DNA of 64,000 nucleotides from an uncultured Verrucomicrobiota bacterium (GTDB lineage: Bacteria > Verrucomicrobiota > Verrucomicrobiia > Limisphaerales > UBA1412). The position numbers and the translations under genes are program-made. The notes beneath the pieces are model-generated. The model worked only from the letters and a program-made list of their open reading frames with translations. It did not search any database and was not told where the DNA came from. Shown piece after piece: positions 26,567-35,369 of the stretch. How positions within the stretch are numbered: the stretch's first letter is position 1; each line of letters opens with the position of its first letter. The stretch lies in assembly GCA_944389455.1 (NCBI GenBank), contig CALXMK010000004.1, forward strand, positions 1 through 64,000, in the 5' to 3' direction.

Positions 26567-27106
26567 ATGCAGTATAAATCATATTATCAATCGCCTTTAG
26601 GAGAGATTCTGCTTGCGGCGGATGAGCTTGGATTGAGTGGGTTATGGTTTGTAGGACAAAAATACTTTGCGAGTCGGCTGCGATCGGATTCTCAGGAGCA
26701 AGAATTGCCTATTTTTGAGCAGACAAAGGATTGGCTTGATCTCTATTTTTCCGGAAAAGAACCGGATTTTACTCCAACACTTCATCCCGAGGGATCCGAT
26801 TTTCAGCTTAAGGTTTGGGAATTACTGCGGAAAGTTCCTTATGGCAGCATAATTACCTATGGAGAAATCGCCGCTCAAGCAACAACAGGGTATCCCGGAG
26901 CCGGAAGAGGCTCTGCCCGAGCCGTTGGAGGAGCGGTAGGGCATAATCCGATTTCTATTCTTATTCCCTGTCATCGAGTCATAGGGGTAAATGGCTCCTT
27001 AACCGGCTACGCAGGAGGAATAGAGAGGAAGAAGGCCCTTTTAAAACTGGAAAGGGGCGATATAGAGCCTCTCCTTATTTCCAAGAAGAGCTCTTCCTCA
27101 GATTAG
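26567..27106 (+). CDS. ogt: Methylated-DNA-[protein]-cysteine S-methyltransferase
   Basis: This 179-residue suicide enzyme repairs O6-alkylguanine by transferring the alkyl group to its own cysteine, in ILIPCHRVIG near residue 140. It also shows VPYGSIITYGEIA, with the helix-turn-helix that follows, near residue 98, RAVGGAVGHNP, and SLTGYAGGIERKKALL. It has the single-domain Ogt layout without an Ada regulatory domain. It is coupled to the upstream AlkA-like glycosylase. Confidence 0.94.
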   Translation: MQYKSYYQSPLGEILLAADELGLSGLWFVGQKYFASRLRSDSQEQELPIFEQTKDWLDLYFSGKEPDFTPTLHPEGSDFQLKVWELLRKVPYGSIITYGEIAAQATTGYPGAGRGSARAVGGAVGHNPISILIPCHRVIGVNGSLTGYAGGIERKKALLKLERGDIEPLLISKKSSSSD

Positions 27107-27188
27107 CAGATTGACTCATTTGTTGGGTAGAGTTACTCTGAATCTGCACGTTCAGTGCAAAAGCCATTGAGAAATTGAAGGAGCACTT

Positions 27189-27569
27189 ATGAATTTATCG
27201 GTTATTCATCATGTGGCGATCATTGTATCTAATTACAAAGAGTCCAGGAATTTTTATGTAAACCAATTGGGGTTTGAAGTGATTCGGGAGAATTACCGCC
27301 CCGAACGGCAAGACTGGAAGTTGGATTTGAAATGCGGTGGTATAGAACTGGAAATCTTTGGAGTTCTCAATCCTCCTCGGAGAGTAAACTATCCGGAGGC
27401 ATGCGGTTTGCGGCATTTGGCTTTTAAAGTAGAAAATATTGAAAATACTGTTAAAGAGTTGGAAGAAAAAGGTATTTTCTGCGAACCCATCAGAGAAGAT
27501 GTGTTTACAGCCAAAAAGATGACCTTTTTCCACGATCCGGATGGATTGCCCTTGGAATTACATGAGTAA
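27189..27569 (+). CDS. VOC family protein (glyoxalase I-like)
   Basis: This 126-residue single-domain vicinal-oxygen-chelate protein has metal ligands expected at His in SVIHHVAII near the start, Glu in LELEIFGV near residue 53, His in LRHLAFKV near residue 77, and Glu in the terminal LPLELHE. It resembles the YaeR/SMU1112c subgroup of lactoylglutathione lyase-like proteins. A strong GAAGGAG ribosome-binding site precedes the ATG. The exact substrate is unknown; detoxification of a reactive carbonyl is only one possibility. Confidence 0.85.
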   Translation: MNLSVIHHVAIIVSNYKESRNFYVNQLGFEVIRENYRPERQDWKLDLKCGGIELEIFGVLNPPRRVNYPEACGLRHLAFKVENIENTVKELEEKGIFCEPIREDVFTAKKMTFFHDPDGLPLELHE

Positions 27570-27704
27570 ATAATATAAGTGGAAAAAATATTGAAAAATC
27601 TGCTTGTATGTTTAAATATGAGCTTATAATTTAAATCCGTCGTTTGTTCAAAATGAAGTATTTGTACGGATAAGATAAAAACTGAAATCGATTTAATAAA
27701 GAAA

Positions 27705-28088
27705 ATGCCGCTCAATATTGGAAGTTTACAACAATTGATGATTCAAAAGGAGCGAGGAATCATTACAGAGGAAGAGTATGAAGAGAAAAAACAACTTCTG
27801 ATGGAAGACTTCAAGCAGAAAGCGAAGGCTGATGCGAAAGTATTTTCGGAAGATTGGGTGGACTATCGTTCCAAAAGCCGAATTATCTATATGATTCTGG
27901 GAATATTTTTCATAGGGATGGGATTTCATAATTTCTATGCCGGATATTGGAAACGTGGATTGATTCAATTGATACTCTCTTGCGCTTCGTTATTTTTCCT
28001 GGTGCCGATCATATACGGTTGGACTCTGTATGAACTATGTGTGGTCAAAGAAGATGCTGATGGAGTTCCATTTGATCTTCCGCAGTAA
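27705..28088 (+). CDS. TM2 domain protein with N-terminal SHOCT-like segment
   Basis: 127 residues. The first 35 (LMIQKERGIITEEEYEEKKQLL) match the short SHOCT pattern of paired hydrophobic helices. Two transmembrane segments follow in a TM2 domain, with GMGFHNFYAGYWKRGLIQLIL matching the family consensus near residue 72. It is probably a small inner-membrane protein of unknown function. The ATG lacks a Shine-Dalgarno sequence. It is flanked by independent metabolic genes. Confidence 0.82.
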   Translation: MPLNIGSLQQLMIQKERGIITEEEYEEKKQLLMEDFKQKAKADAKVFSEDWVDYRSKSRIIYMILGIFFIGMGFHNFYAGYWKRGLIQLILSCASLFFLVPIIYGWTLYELCVVKEDADGVPFDLPQ

Positions 28089-28215
28089 TAAAATGATTGT
28101 GATACGGAAACTTTAATCTGATCAGGATTAGTTCTCTCTTTACGACATTGATTTTCAAATAAAATAAACAAAAATCGGATCAAAGAATTTTAGATATCGG
28201 ATATTGGTTATAAAT

Positions 28216-29007
28216 ATGATAAAAGCTATTTTTCTGGATGTTGACGGGACTCTGCTTAGTTTTAATACCCATCATATTCCTCAAACAGCTCTAGATGCCT
28301 TACGTCAAGCTTATCACTCCGGCTGTAAGCTTATCATTGCCACGGGGCGTTCCGCCGCAGATCTTCATGTAATAAGGGAAGTCCCCTACGAGGCCGTTAT
28401 CTCTCTGAACGGAGCAGAGTGTGTTTTGAGAGATTTTACTCCCATTTATAAAAAATTAATTCCAGCTGAAGATTTTCATAAGGCGCTTGAGCTTTCCAAA
28501 AAATATGATTTCCCCTTAGCTTTGGAAACCAATGAGGGCATTTTTGTTAATAAACTCAATCCCATCGTCATTGAGATAGCCCGATTGATCGATCATCCGG
28601 TACCAACGGTGATCGATATAGAAAAGAAATTTGCAGAGGAAGAATGTTCACAACTCTGTTTCTACTGCGATGAAGAGACGGAAAAGAAGGTAATAGCTCA
28701 GATTCCCAACCTTTTTGCTTCCAGATGGCATCCGATTTTCGCGGATGTAAATGTCAGAGGGGTCGATAAAGGAATGGGACTCGGCATATTAGCAGATTAC
28801 TATAAGATAGATATTTCTGAGACACTCGCTTTTGGAGACGGTGGGAATGATATACCCATGTTGCGCAAGGCGGGGACAGGAATTGCCATGGGCAGCGCTT
28901 CAGATGAAGTAAAGGCCGCAGCGGATTACGTTACGGATACTGTTGATAATCATGGCATTCGGAACGCGTTGATTCGCTTGGGAATAATCCGTCCAGGGGT
29001 TAGCTAA
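28216..29007 (+). CDS. HAD-superfamily Cof-type phosphatase
   Basis: This 263-residue protein has HAD motif I in FLDVDGTLLSF at the start, motif II in IIATGRSAADL near residue 40, the motif III lysine in VDKGMGLGIL near residue 190, and motif IV in FGDGGNDIPMLRKAG near residue 213. The intervening C2B cap is typical of Cof/YbiV sugar-phosphate or flavin-phosphate phosphatases. I choose ATG 28216 over the TTG 12 bases upstream. It appears to be an independent gene. Confidence 0.9.
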   Translation: MIKAIFLDVDGTLLSFNTHHIPQTALDALRQAYHSGCKLIIATGRSAADLHVIREVPYEAVISLNGAECVLRDFTPIYKKLIPAEDFHKALELSKKYDFPLALETNEGIFVNKLNPIVIEIARLIDHPVPTVIDIEKKFAEEECSQLCFYCDEETEKKVIAQIPNLFASRWHPIFADVNVRGVDKGMGLGILADYYKIDISETLAFGDGGNDIPMLRKAGTGIAMGSASDEVKAAADYVTDTVDNHGIRNALIRLGIIRPGVS

Positions 29008-29134
29008 AGGAGATATTCTTTTTGAGTGGAAGAAATTGATTCTGATATTGACTGAACAATAAAAAACAATATATCAAAAGAAACCTTGAGACAAACGGAG
29101 AATTTTAAAAAATATAAATTATAACAGATGAGAT

Positions 29135-30523
29135 ATGTCGGCAACGGAATCCCAAAATACAGAATTTAAAGAATCCTGGCGTGATGAGTATCTAAAATGG
29201 ATATGCAGCTTTGCTAACTCTCAGGGAGGCATTCTTTATATTGGGGTAAAGGATAATGGGGAAGTATGCGGTATATCGAACGCGAAAAAGTCGATGGAGG
29301 ATATTCCCAATAAAGTACGGGATATGTTGGGCATTTTGGTAGATGTTAATTTGAAGGAAAAAAATAAAAAGGAATATCTTGAAATTATTACTGAAGCCTA
29401 TCCCTATCCAATCAGCTTTCGAGGAAAGTATTACCAACGGAGTGGTTCAACTAATCAGGAATTGAAAGGTGCAGCACTTGACCTTTTTATGCTTCGTAAA
29501 CAGGGCAAAACATGGGATAGTGTTCCGGTCCCTTTTCTCAAAGCTGAAGATTTGGATCATTCAGCGTTTGATTTATTCCGTAAATATGCAAAACGAAGCG
29601 GACGGATGGAAGAAGAAGATCTAATGGATGCTAATCAGGGGGTATTGGAAAAACTCCGCTTGTATGAGGGTAAATTCCTGAAACGAGCAGCCATTTTGTT
29701 GTTTCATTCTGACCCAGAGCAGTATGTGTCCGGAGCCTATGTGAAAGTTGGATTTTTCCGTGAAGGAATGGATTTAGTATATCAGGATGAAATACATGGC
29801 AGCTTATTTTTACAAATAGCTAAACTGACGGATTTGCTATGTACCAAGTACCTGAAAGCTATCATTACCTACGATGGAATCCAACGCATCGAGACATTGC
29901 CGATACCAAAGGAAGCGTTGCGCGAAGCTCTTTTGAACGCTTTTATCAATAAGAATTATGCAAATTCTGCTCCTATACAGATACGTGTATATGAGGATCG
30001 ATTGGAAATCATAAATGTCGGTTTACTTCCTGAGGGGTGGACAGTTGATACATTGCTCTCTTCCCATGGAAGCCAGCCTTATAATCCCAGTATAGCCAAT
30101 ACCTTTTTTCGGGCAGGAGAGATAGAGGCATGGGGGCGTGGTATTGAACGTATTATCATAGCTTGCAAGAATGAAGGCTTTTCAACTCCGGAGTTCCGCT
30201 GTGACGAATCGGGAGTATGGACAATATTTAAATTTGAATATCCGGAAAGAGCGACCATACAAAGAGATCAAAAGACTGCCCAAAAGACTGCCCAAAAGAC
30301 TGCCCAAAAGACTGCCCAAAACCTGACAGAATTGCAGCGGGCAATTTTGTTGTTTCTCAAAAAGCGCCCAAAAGCAACTCGAAAAGAAATCAGTGAAAAC
30401 CTTTCCAATATTACGGAAGGGGGAGTGAAATATAACCTATCACGTCTTCAAGAACTGAAGTTATTGAAGCGTGTAGGCGGCAGAAAACAAGGCCATTGGC
30501 AGATAATGCTTCCGCCCGAATAG
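29135..30523 (+). CDS. AlbA/Schlafen-like ATP-binding transcriptional regulator
   Basis: This 462-residue protein has an AlbA_2 (Schlafen-type) domain at the N-terminus (ESQNTEFKESW, then FANSQGGILYIGVKDNG near residue 35). A central HATPase_c_4 region has IPKEALREALLNAFINKNY near residue 250 and EIINVGLLPEGW, and WGRGIERI near residue 330. A Lys-Thr-Ala-Gln repeat linker (residues 380 to 395) precedes a winged helix (TRKEISENLSNITEGGVKYNLSRL cut by variable positions). It is usually annotated as RecG-related or a divergent AAA-4 protein. It is the intact counterpart of the broken protein at 22367, which has DUF4062 in place of AlbA_2. Confidence 0.85.
   Translation: MSATESQNTEFKESWRDEYLKWICSFANSQGGILYIGVKDNGEVCGISNAKKSMEDIPNKVRDMLGILVDVNLKEKNKKEYLEIITEAYPYPISFRGKYYQRSGSTNQELKGAALDLFMLRKQGKTWDSVPVPFLKAEDLDHSAFDLFRKYAKRSGRMEEEDLMDANQGVLEKLRLYEGKFLKRAAILLFHSDPEQYVSGAYVKVGFFREGMDLVYQDEIHGSLFLQIAKLTDLLCTKYLKAIITYDGIQRIETLPIPKEALREALLNAFINKNYANSAPIQIRVYEDRLEIINVGLLPEGWTVDTLLSSHGSQPYNPSIANTFFRAGEIEAWGRGIERIIIACKNEGFSTPEFRCDESGVWTIFKFEYPERATIQRDQKTAQKTAQKTAQKTAQNLTELQRAILLFLKKRPKATRKEISENLSNITEGGVKYNLSRLQELKLLKRVGGRKQGHWQIMLPPE
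30272..30319 (+). repeat. Four perfect tandem copies of a 12-bp unit
   Basis: AAGACTGCCCAA is repeated four times without change, encoding Lys-Thr-Ala-Gln four times in the linker between the ATPase-like part and the winged helix. Because the unit is 12 bases, copy-number change would alter linker length without breaking the frame. Confidence 0.95.
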
Positions 30524-30581
30524 AAAGAAAAATCTATCCGGAATAAAATTTTCCCCCAGTATTTAAATGAAGCACTGAATG

Positions 30582-31370
30582 CTATTCTGCTGACGACTTA
30601 GTCTCCGGGAATTGGAATTCGGGGAATCCATATGCTGCTGCAAACCGTTTGTATGGAGCTGTGATGCAGATTTGTTTTTTCTGGAAAGGATCTCGATAGG
30701 AGATCTGTAACGCTCTAAGGGCCAGAGTGGCTCCTTTTTTCCCATAGAGAGTGTCTCCCACGATGGGAAAAGAGCTTTCGGCTAAATGAACACGAATCTG
30801 GTGAGTGCGGCCGGTGAGAGGATGAGCCTCTATAAGAGCTCGTTTTCCGTTTTGAGCCAGAAGTCTAAATTGAGTCAGAGCCGGTTTCCCGTTTTGGGGA
30901 TCAACATAGGCACGAACTTTGGAGGCTTCAAAAGTTTTGACACCTTCTTTGCCAGGACGGGGTTTATGACTAGGAACTTTTTCAGCCAAGGGAAGTGCGC
31001 ATTCCCATTCCGTTTGGTTCGGAATTCCTTCGATGACAGCCAGATAATGTTTATCTACTCTCCGTTCCTCAAAGAGCTTGCTCAATACCGCCAGAACAGC
31101 CGGATTTTTAGCCATCAGGAGGATACCAGAAGCATCAGCGTCCAAACGGTGAATATAACGAATGAACTTGAGGTTTCGAGAACGAGCCCAGAAATCTCCG
31201 CCCATTAAAGAGGATTCCAGAGCCAGCTGCAAGTTGCGTGAGGTATGCACCCATGTATTAGGAGCGAGCATCCATCCGCTGGGTTTATCCAGAGCAAGTA
31301 CATTCCGATCCTCATAAAGGATAGGAATTACGCTCCCGTCGCAGAGATCGATCTGTTTAGGTTTAGGCAT
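30582..31370 (-). CDS. RluA-family pseudouridine synthase
   Basis: This 262-residue enzyme isomerises uridine to pseudouridine in rRNA or tRNA. The catalytic aspartate lies in YIHRLDADASGILLMAKN (H-R-L-D) near residue 70. YLAVIEGIP near residue 107 and HPLTGRTHQIRVHLAESSFPIVGD near residue 178 are further RluA landmarks. No S4 domain is present, which favours an RluA/TruC-like form. It lies eight bases downstream of dxr on the same strand. Confidence 0.88.
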   Translation of the reverse strand: MPKPKQIDLCDGSVIPILYEDRNVLALDKPSGWMLAPNTWVHTSRNLQLALESSLMGGDFWARSRNLKFIRYIHRLDADASGILLMAKNPAVLAVLSKLFEERRVDKHYLAVIEGIPNQTEWECALPLAEKVPSHKPRPGKEGVKTFEASKVRAYVDPQNGKPALTQFRLLAQNGKRALIEAHPLTGRTHQIRVHLAESSFPIVGDTLYGKKGATLALRALQISYRDPFQKKQICITAPYKRFAAAYGFPEFQFPETKSSAE

Positions 31371-31378
31371 GGAGTTGA

Positions 31379-32530
31379 TTATCCACGAGCAACTCGGGAA
31401 CGGGATTCCTCACGAGCCCAACGATCTGCTTCCAAAAGTTCTTCAAGAGTTGGTTGCTCAACACGGGCATGAGCAGACATGACTTTTTCAACCAAGATGC
31501 TGATTTGATCAAAGCGAATTTTACCTTGAACAAAAGACTCTACGGCGATTTCATTAGCGGCATTAAGGACAGCGGGGAGTGTGCCGCCTCTGAGACCTGC
31601 TTCACGCGCGAGTTTAAGAGCCGGGAAACGGTCTTCATCCGGTTCTTCAAAAGTAAGGGTTCCAATAGAGGCAAAATTGGTTTTAACCCGTTGACTGGCG
31701 ACACGTTCCGGCCAGGTGAGAGCATATTGAATCGGCAGGCACATATCGGGAGTACTCATTTGGGCTAGAATAGAGCCGTCGACAAACTCAACCATGGAGT
31801 GAACAATACTCTGGGGGTGAACAAGAACGGAGACTTTTTCCATTCCTACATTAAAGAGCCAACGCGCCTCAATCATTTCCAATCCTTTATTGAAGAGGGT
31901 AGCAGAGTCGATAGTGATTTTACGTCCCATGACCCAGCTGGGATGTTTCAAGGCTTTCTCCAACGTAATGGAGAGGAATTCCGATTTAGGGGTTTTGCGG
32001 AAGGGCCCTCCGGAGGCAGTTAGGATAAGACGGCGGATACTTTCCGGAGGACGTCCCTCCAAACATTGGAAAATAGCGGAGTGCTCACTGTCTACGGTTA
32101 AAACATTTACGCCGTATTTACGGGCTTCACTCATTACAATAGAACCTGCGACGACAAGAACTTCTTTGCTGGCCAGGGCGATATCTTTTCCAGCACGAAT
32201 AGCGGCTAAGGCTGGTTTTAACCCGGCAGTGCCTACGATTGAAATAAGGACAATATCGGCTTGAGGAAGGGTTGCGAGACGAATAAGCCCCTCTTCCCCA
32301 CAGAAGACTTCCGTTTCCGAAGGAAGGTTTTTGCGAAGCTGTTCCGCGTGTTCAGGGGAGTTGATGCTAACGGCCGCGGGATGAAGACTGCGAGCTTGCT
32401 GCTCCAGAAGATTGACATTAGCGCCGGCGGCTAATCCTATTACCTTGAGACGGTCCGAAAGATCTTGAATAACTTTTACGCTGTTAGTTCCGATGGAACC
32501 GGTACAGCCCAGCAAAACGACGTTTTTCAT
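31379..32530 (-). CDS. dxr: 1-deoxy-D-xylulose 5-phosphate reductoisomerase
   Basis: This 383-residue enzyme performs the second step of the MEP isoprenoid pathway. The NADPH loop is LLGCTGSIGTNSVKVI at the start. LASKEVLVVAG near residue 118 and VDSEHSAIFQCLEG near residue 145 hold the metal-binding acids, KITIDSATLFNKGLEMIEA near residue 200 is the substrate site, and HPQSIVHSMVEF near residue 235 contributes a histidine. Length is normal. It is likely cotranscribed with cdsA upstream and the pseudouridine synthase downstream. Confidence 0.97.
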   Translation of the reverse strand: MKNVVLLGCTGSIGTNSVKVIQDLSDRLKVIGLAAGANVNLLEQQARSLHPAAVSINSPEHAEQLRKNLPSETEVFCGEEGLIRLATLPQADIVLISIVGTAGLKPALAAIRAGKDIALASKEVLVVAGSIVMSEARKYGVNVLTVDSEHSAIFQCLEGRPPESIRRLILTASGGPFRKTPKSEFLSITLEKALKHPSWVMGRKITIDSATLFNKGLEMIEARWLFNVGMEKVSVLVHPQSIVHSMVEFVDGSILAQMSTPDMCLPIQYALTWPERVASQRVKTNFASIGTLTFEEPDEDRFPALKLAREAGLRGGTLPAVLNAANEIAVESFVQGKIRFDQISILVEKVMSAHARVEQPTLEELLEADRWAREESRSRVARG

Positions 32531-32568
32531 AGTTTCAAAAGCTTGAAGTTTTTAACAGAGCAAATCTT

Positions 32569-33486
32569 TTAGTGGATAATATGTCTTAAATAGAGATACA
32601 TCAGCGGAGCATTAAAGAGAATACTGTCCAGCAGATCCAGAATACCTCCGATCCCGGGGAAAACTCCGCCGGAGTCTTTTAATCCGCTTTCACGCTTAAA
32701 TAGAGATTCAATTAAGTCTCCGATGACAGCTGAGATACTCAGAATAGCTCCTAAAATTAATGAATTAATTAATGTCATCCCTTGTAGATGATTGCCAATT
32801 AGGTAAAAACAGAGGATGCTGATACCTACTGAAAAGATGACGGCCCCAGCGAGTCCCTCCCAGGTTTTACCGGGACTGATGCGGGGAATAACTTTATGTT
32901 TTCCAATGAGCGAACCGGTGAGATAGGCTCCCATATCACTGAATTTAGTAACGATAATAAAATAAAAAACGTAGAAGAAACCTGAAATTCCGGTGAAAAA
33001 ATAGATTTTTTGGATAAAATTGAGCAGCCATGGAATATACATCAATCCGAAGAGTGTGATGGCAATGCTGTTGAGACCACTATTAGGAATTCGTGAGAAA
33101 AGTTGTCTCAGGCAGAGTCCTAAAACGAATAAAACCAGGATGCCGCATTCAAAATCACTGGCTCGAGAAGGAGCTGCGCTGCGTCCCCAGTGCTCGGTAA
33201 GGTAAAAAAAGGTGCTTGTCAGCAGAATAATTCCAAAAGAAATAGCCATTCCTCGATAAGAATGCAGCCCTTTGCGCTCTGCCATCCGATAAAATTCCAT
33301 GAGTCCCAAAGTAGAGAGGAGGATCATGAGTAGAAGAAAGATATAATCTCCTAACGGATGGGGATGCAAAAAGCCCGGAGAGAGGACAATTCCCCACAGA
33401 AGAACAGTACTGAGACTTCTTCTTAAGAAGACCTTCCATTTAGAAGGTTTCTCAGAGAGCTGATTATCTTTAAGCGTCTCATTCAT
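32569..33486 (-). CDS. cdsA: Phosphatidate cytidylyltransferase
   Basis: This 305-residue integral membrane enzyme makes CDP-diacylglycerol for phospholipid synthesis, with about eight transmembrane segments. ISPGKTWEGLAGAV near residue 200 and the CDS signature SLFKRESGLKDSGGVFPGIGG near residue 265, with its two aspartates and lysines, are both intact. The cdsA-dxr order is common in bacteria; uppS, often upstream, is not here. Confidence 0.94.
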   Translation of the reverse strand: MNETLKDNQLSEKPSKWKVFLRRSLSTVLLWGIVLSPGFLHPHPLGDYIFLLLMILLSTLGLMEFYRMAERKGLHSYRGMAISFGIILLTSTFFYLTEHWGRSAAPSRASDFECGILVLFVLGLCLRQLFSRIPNSGLNSIAITLFGLMYIPWLLNFIQKIYFFTGISGFFYVFYFIIVTKFSDMGAYLTGSLIGKHKVIPRISPGKTWEGLAGAVIFSVGISILCFYLIGNHLQGMTLINSLILGAILSISAVIGDLIESLFKRESGLKDSGGVFPGIGGILDLLDSILFNAPLMYLYLRHIIH

Positions 33487-33600
33487 TTTAAATTGTGCAA
33501 GCTCTGCTCTCCTTTAGAGTATCCTGTTGTGGCCTATTTGTCCAGCTATGAAATATTCTTTGCCGGAGAAAATATTTCCGGCAATGTTGACTGACAGATT

Positions 33601-34467
33601 TTATCGGCAGTGTCCTGTCAAAGTTTCAAGGAATCCTGCTGCAGAGGAGAGCTGCCCATCCTCTACTTTTTCGATTGCGCCCTTATCACAGGCAAGCGAA
33701 AGCTTTGGATCAATTGGCAGACGGCCCAGGATACTGATTTTGTGCAATTTGGAGATTTCCTCCAGATGGCTTTCTCCAAATATCTTATATTCCTTGCCGT
33801 TGTCAGGACATTTGAAATAGGACATATTTTCAATGATGCCCAAGATAGGTATTTGCATCAATTCTGCCATATTGACAGCCTTGCTGACGATCATCGAGAC
33901 GAGTTCCTGAGGAGAGGTAACGATGATAATTCCATCCAGAGGCAGCGATTGGAATACCGTCAGGGGAATATCACCTGTTCCGGGAGGCATGTCAACGAAC
34001 ATGTAGTCGATAGGACCCCAAATAACATCTTTCCAAAATTGTTTAACCGTATTGGCGAGAATGGGACCGCGCCAGACGACAGCATCCGTTTCACGGGGTA
34101 GGATTAGATTGACAGACATAATTTGAATTCCTCCTTCAGTGGTGGATGGGAAGATTCCGGATTCTGTCTGACGAATCTTTTCTGTAACGCCAAAGGCCTT
34201 GGGAATAGAGGGGCCAGTGATGTCTGCGTCGAGGATAGCAGTATGGAAGCCACGTTTACTCATAGCGATCGCCAGAAGGGAGGTGACCATTGATTTGCCG
34301 ACACCCCCTTTACCGCTGACAATACCGATTACCTTGCGGATCTGACTCATTTCATGAGGTTTTTCCATGAAATCACTTTTGCTTTTCTTTTCGGAACAAT
34401 TGCTGCAGCTCTGGCCGCATTGTTCTGGATTTTGATCGCAATGATGTTCGCAGCTTTCTTTACTCAT
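33601..34467 (-). CDS. Mrp/NBP35-type iron-sulfur cluster carrier ATPase
   Basis: This 288-residue P-loop ATPase loads Fe-S clusters onto apoproteins. It has the deviant Walker A GIVSGKGGVGKSMVTSLLA near residue 48, switch region DADITGPSIP near residue 78, and DMPPGTGD near residue 158. It lacks the usual N-terminal DUF59 domain and instead starts with a cysteine cluster (Cys at about 6, 10, 17, 21 and 24), as in NBP35-like proteins. The C-terminal C-x-x-C is replaced, with a single Cys visible in YFKCPDNGKEY near residue 210. I prefer ATG 34467 over the TTG at 34518, which overlaps the preceding stop. Confidence 0.88.
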   Translation of the reverse strand: MSKESCEHHCDQNPEQCGQSCSNCSEKKSKSDFMEKPHEMSQIRKVIGIVSGKGGVGKSMVTSLLAIAMSKRGFHTAILDADITGPSIPKAFGVTEKIRQTESGIFPSTTEGGIQIMSVNLILPRETDAVVWRGPILANTVKQFWKDVIWGPIDYMFVDMPPGTGDIPLTVFQSLPLDGIIIVTSPQELVSMIVSKAVNMAELMQIPILGIIENMSYFKCPDNGKEYKIFGESHLEEISKLHKISILGRLPIDPKLSLACDKGAIEKVEDGQLSSAAGFLETLTGHCR

Positions 34468-34514
34468 AGTTTTGAAATAATCTGTTAGAAACTCTTTTTG
34501 GAAATTTAGAGTTG

Positions 34515-35351
34515 TCAAATTTGGATACGGAGACCGGTACTCAGAGGGCGTAATCTTTTACCCATTTTTGCTTGAAGTTTACCGAAGGCTTCCGTCCCGG
34601 TGCAGTGACCAGTATAACAAATTCCACTGACCCGTTCAAGGAGCTTCCCTGCAAGAGCATTGAGAAAAGATTCAGGCTCACAGGTGCCTGCTGTCGGATT
34701 GGAAAGATGAAATCCGCCTAAAACAAAATCCGGGTAACGGCCTGCTAATTCAGCGGCGCGTTCCAAAATATTGAGAATTCCCCGATGAGCACAACCAGTG
34801 ATGAGAATAAGCTTGGACTCTTCACGCAACAGCAGATTTTGCTCGTGAATGAAATCATCCTCCATTTCTATTCCACCTTTCACCATGCGTAGAACGTGGT
34901 TGGAGGAGGCTGAAGCTTCTTTCCCCTGAATGCCGGAAAAAAGCAATCCCCATTTGCCCAAAGGGTATATCGCTGAGGTATATTGAAGTCTCGGATGAGC
35001 CAGCAGTTCGGATGGAATGCCGATGTAATCCAATTTACCGGAAGAACGTAAAGCGTAATGAGGCAAAACGGCTTCAGGATGCAGCAGAATAGGGGCTGTG
35101 GCATTCCTCTGTATTACTTCCGTAAGACCGCCCGCATGATCGTAATGGCCATGAGAGAGTATAATATATTCAGCCTCACTTAAGTTTATTCCAAGCTGCT
35201 CGGAGTTTGCTCTCAGCAGGGCACTTTTGCCGGTATCAAATAAGAGAGTATGAGGTTCGAGACCTTCCATCTGAATCCACAGGCTTAACCCGTGTTCACT
35301 AGCAAATTGGGGTGTGGAGGCGGTATCCTCCATTAAAACAGAGATAAGCAT
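34515..35351 (-). CDS. MBL-fold metallo-hydrolase
   Basis: This 278-residue metallo-beta-lactamase-fold protein has the zinc motif LSHGHYDHAGGL (H-x-H-x-D-H) near residue 65. Later ligands are in LITGCAHRGILNI near residue 180 and GGFHLSNPTA near residue 215, and GHCTGTEAF is near the end. The C-A-H-x-G-I-x-N arrangement is typical of the group annotated as 7,8-dihydropterin-6-methyl-4-aminobenzene-phosphate-synthase-like. It directly precedes the Mrp gene on the same strand and is probably cotranscribed. Substrate unknown. Confidence 0.85.
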   Translation of the reverse strand: MLISVLMEDTASTPQFASEHGLSLWIQMEGLEPHTLLFDTGKSALLRANSEQLGINLSEAEYIILSHGHYDHAGGLTEVIQRNATAPILLHPEAVLPHYALRSSGKLDYIGIPSELLAHPRLQYTSAIYPLGKWGLLFSGIQGKEASASSNHVLRMVKGGIEMEDDFIHEQNLLLREESKLILITGCAHRGILNILERAAELAGRYPDFVLGGFHLSNPTAGTCEPESFLNALAGKLLERVSGICYTGHCTGTEAFGKLQAKMGKRLRPLSTGLRIQI

Positions 35352-35369
35352 CGATTAAGAAATTATTAA

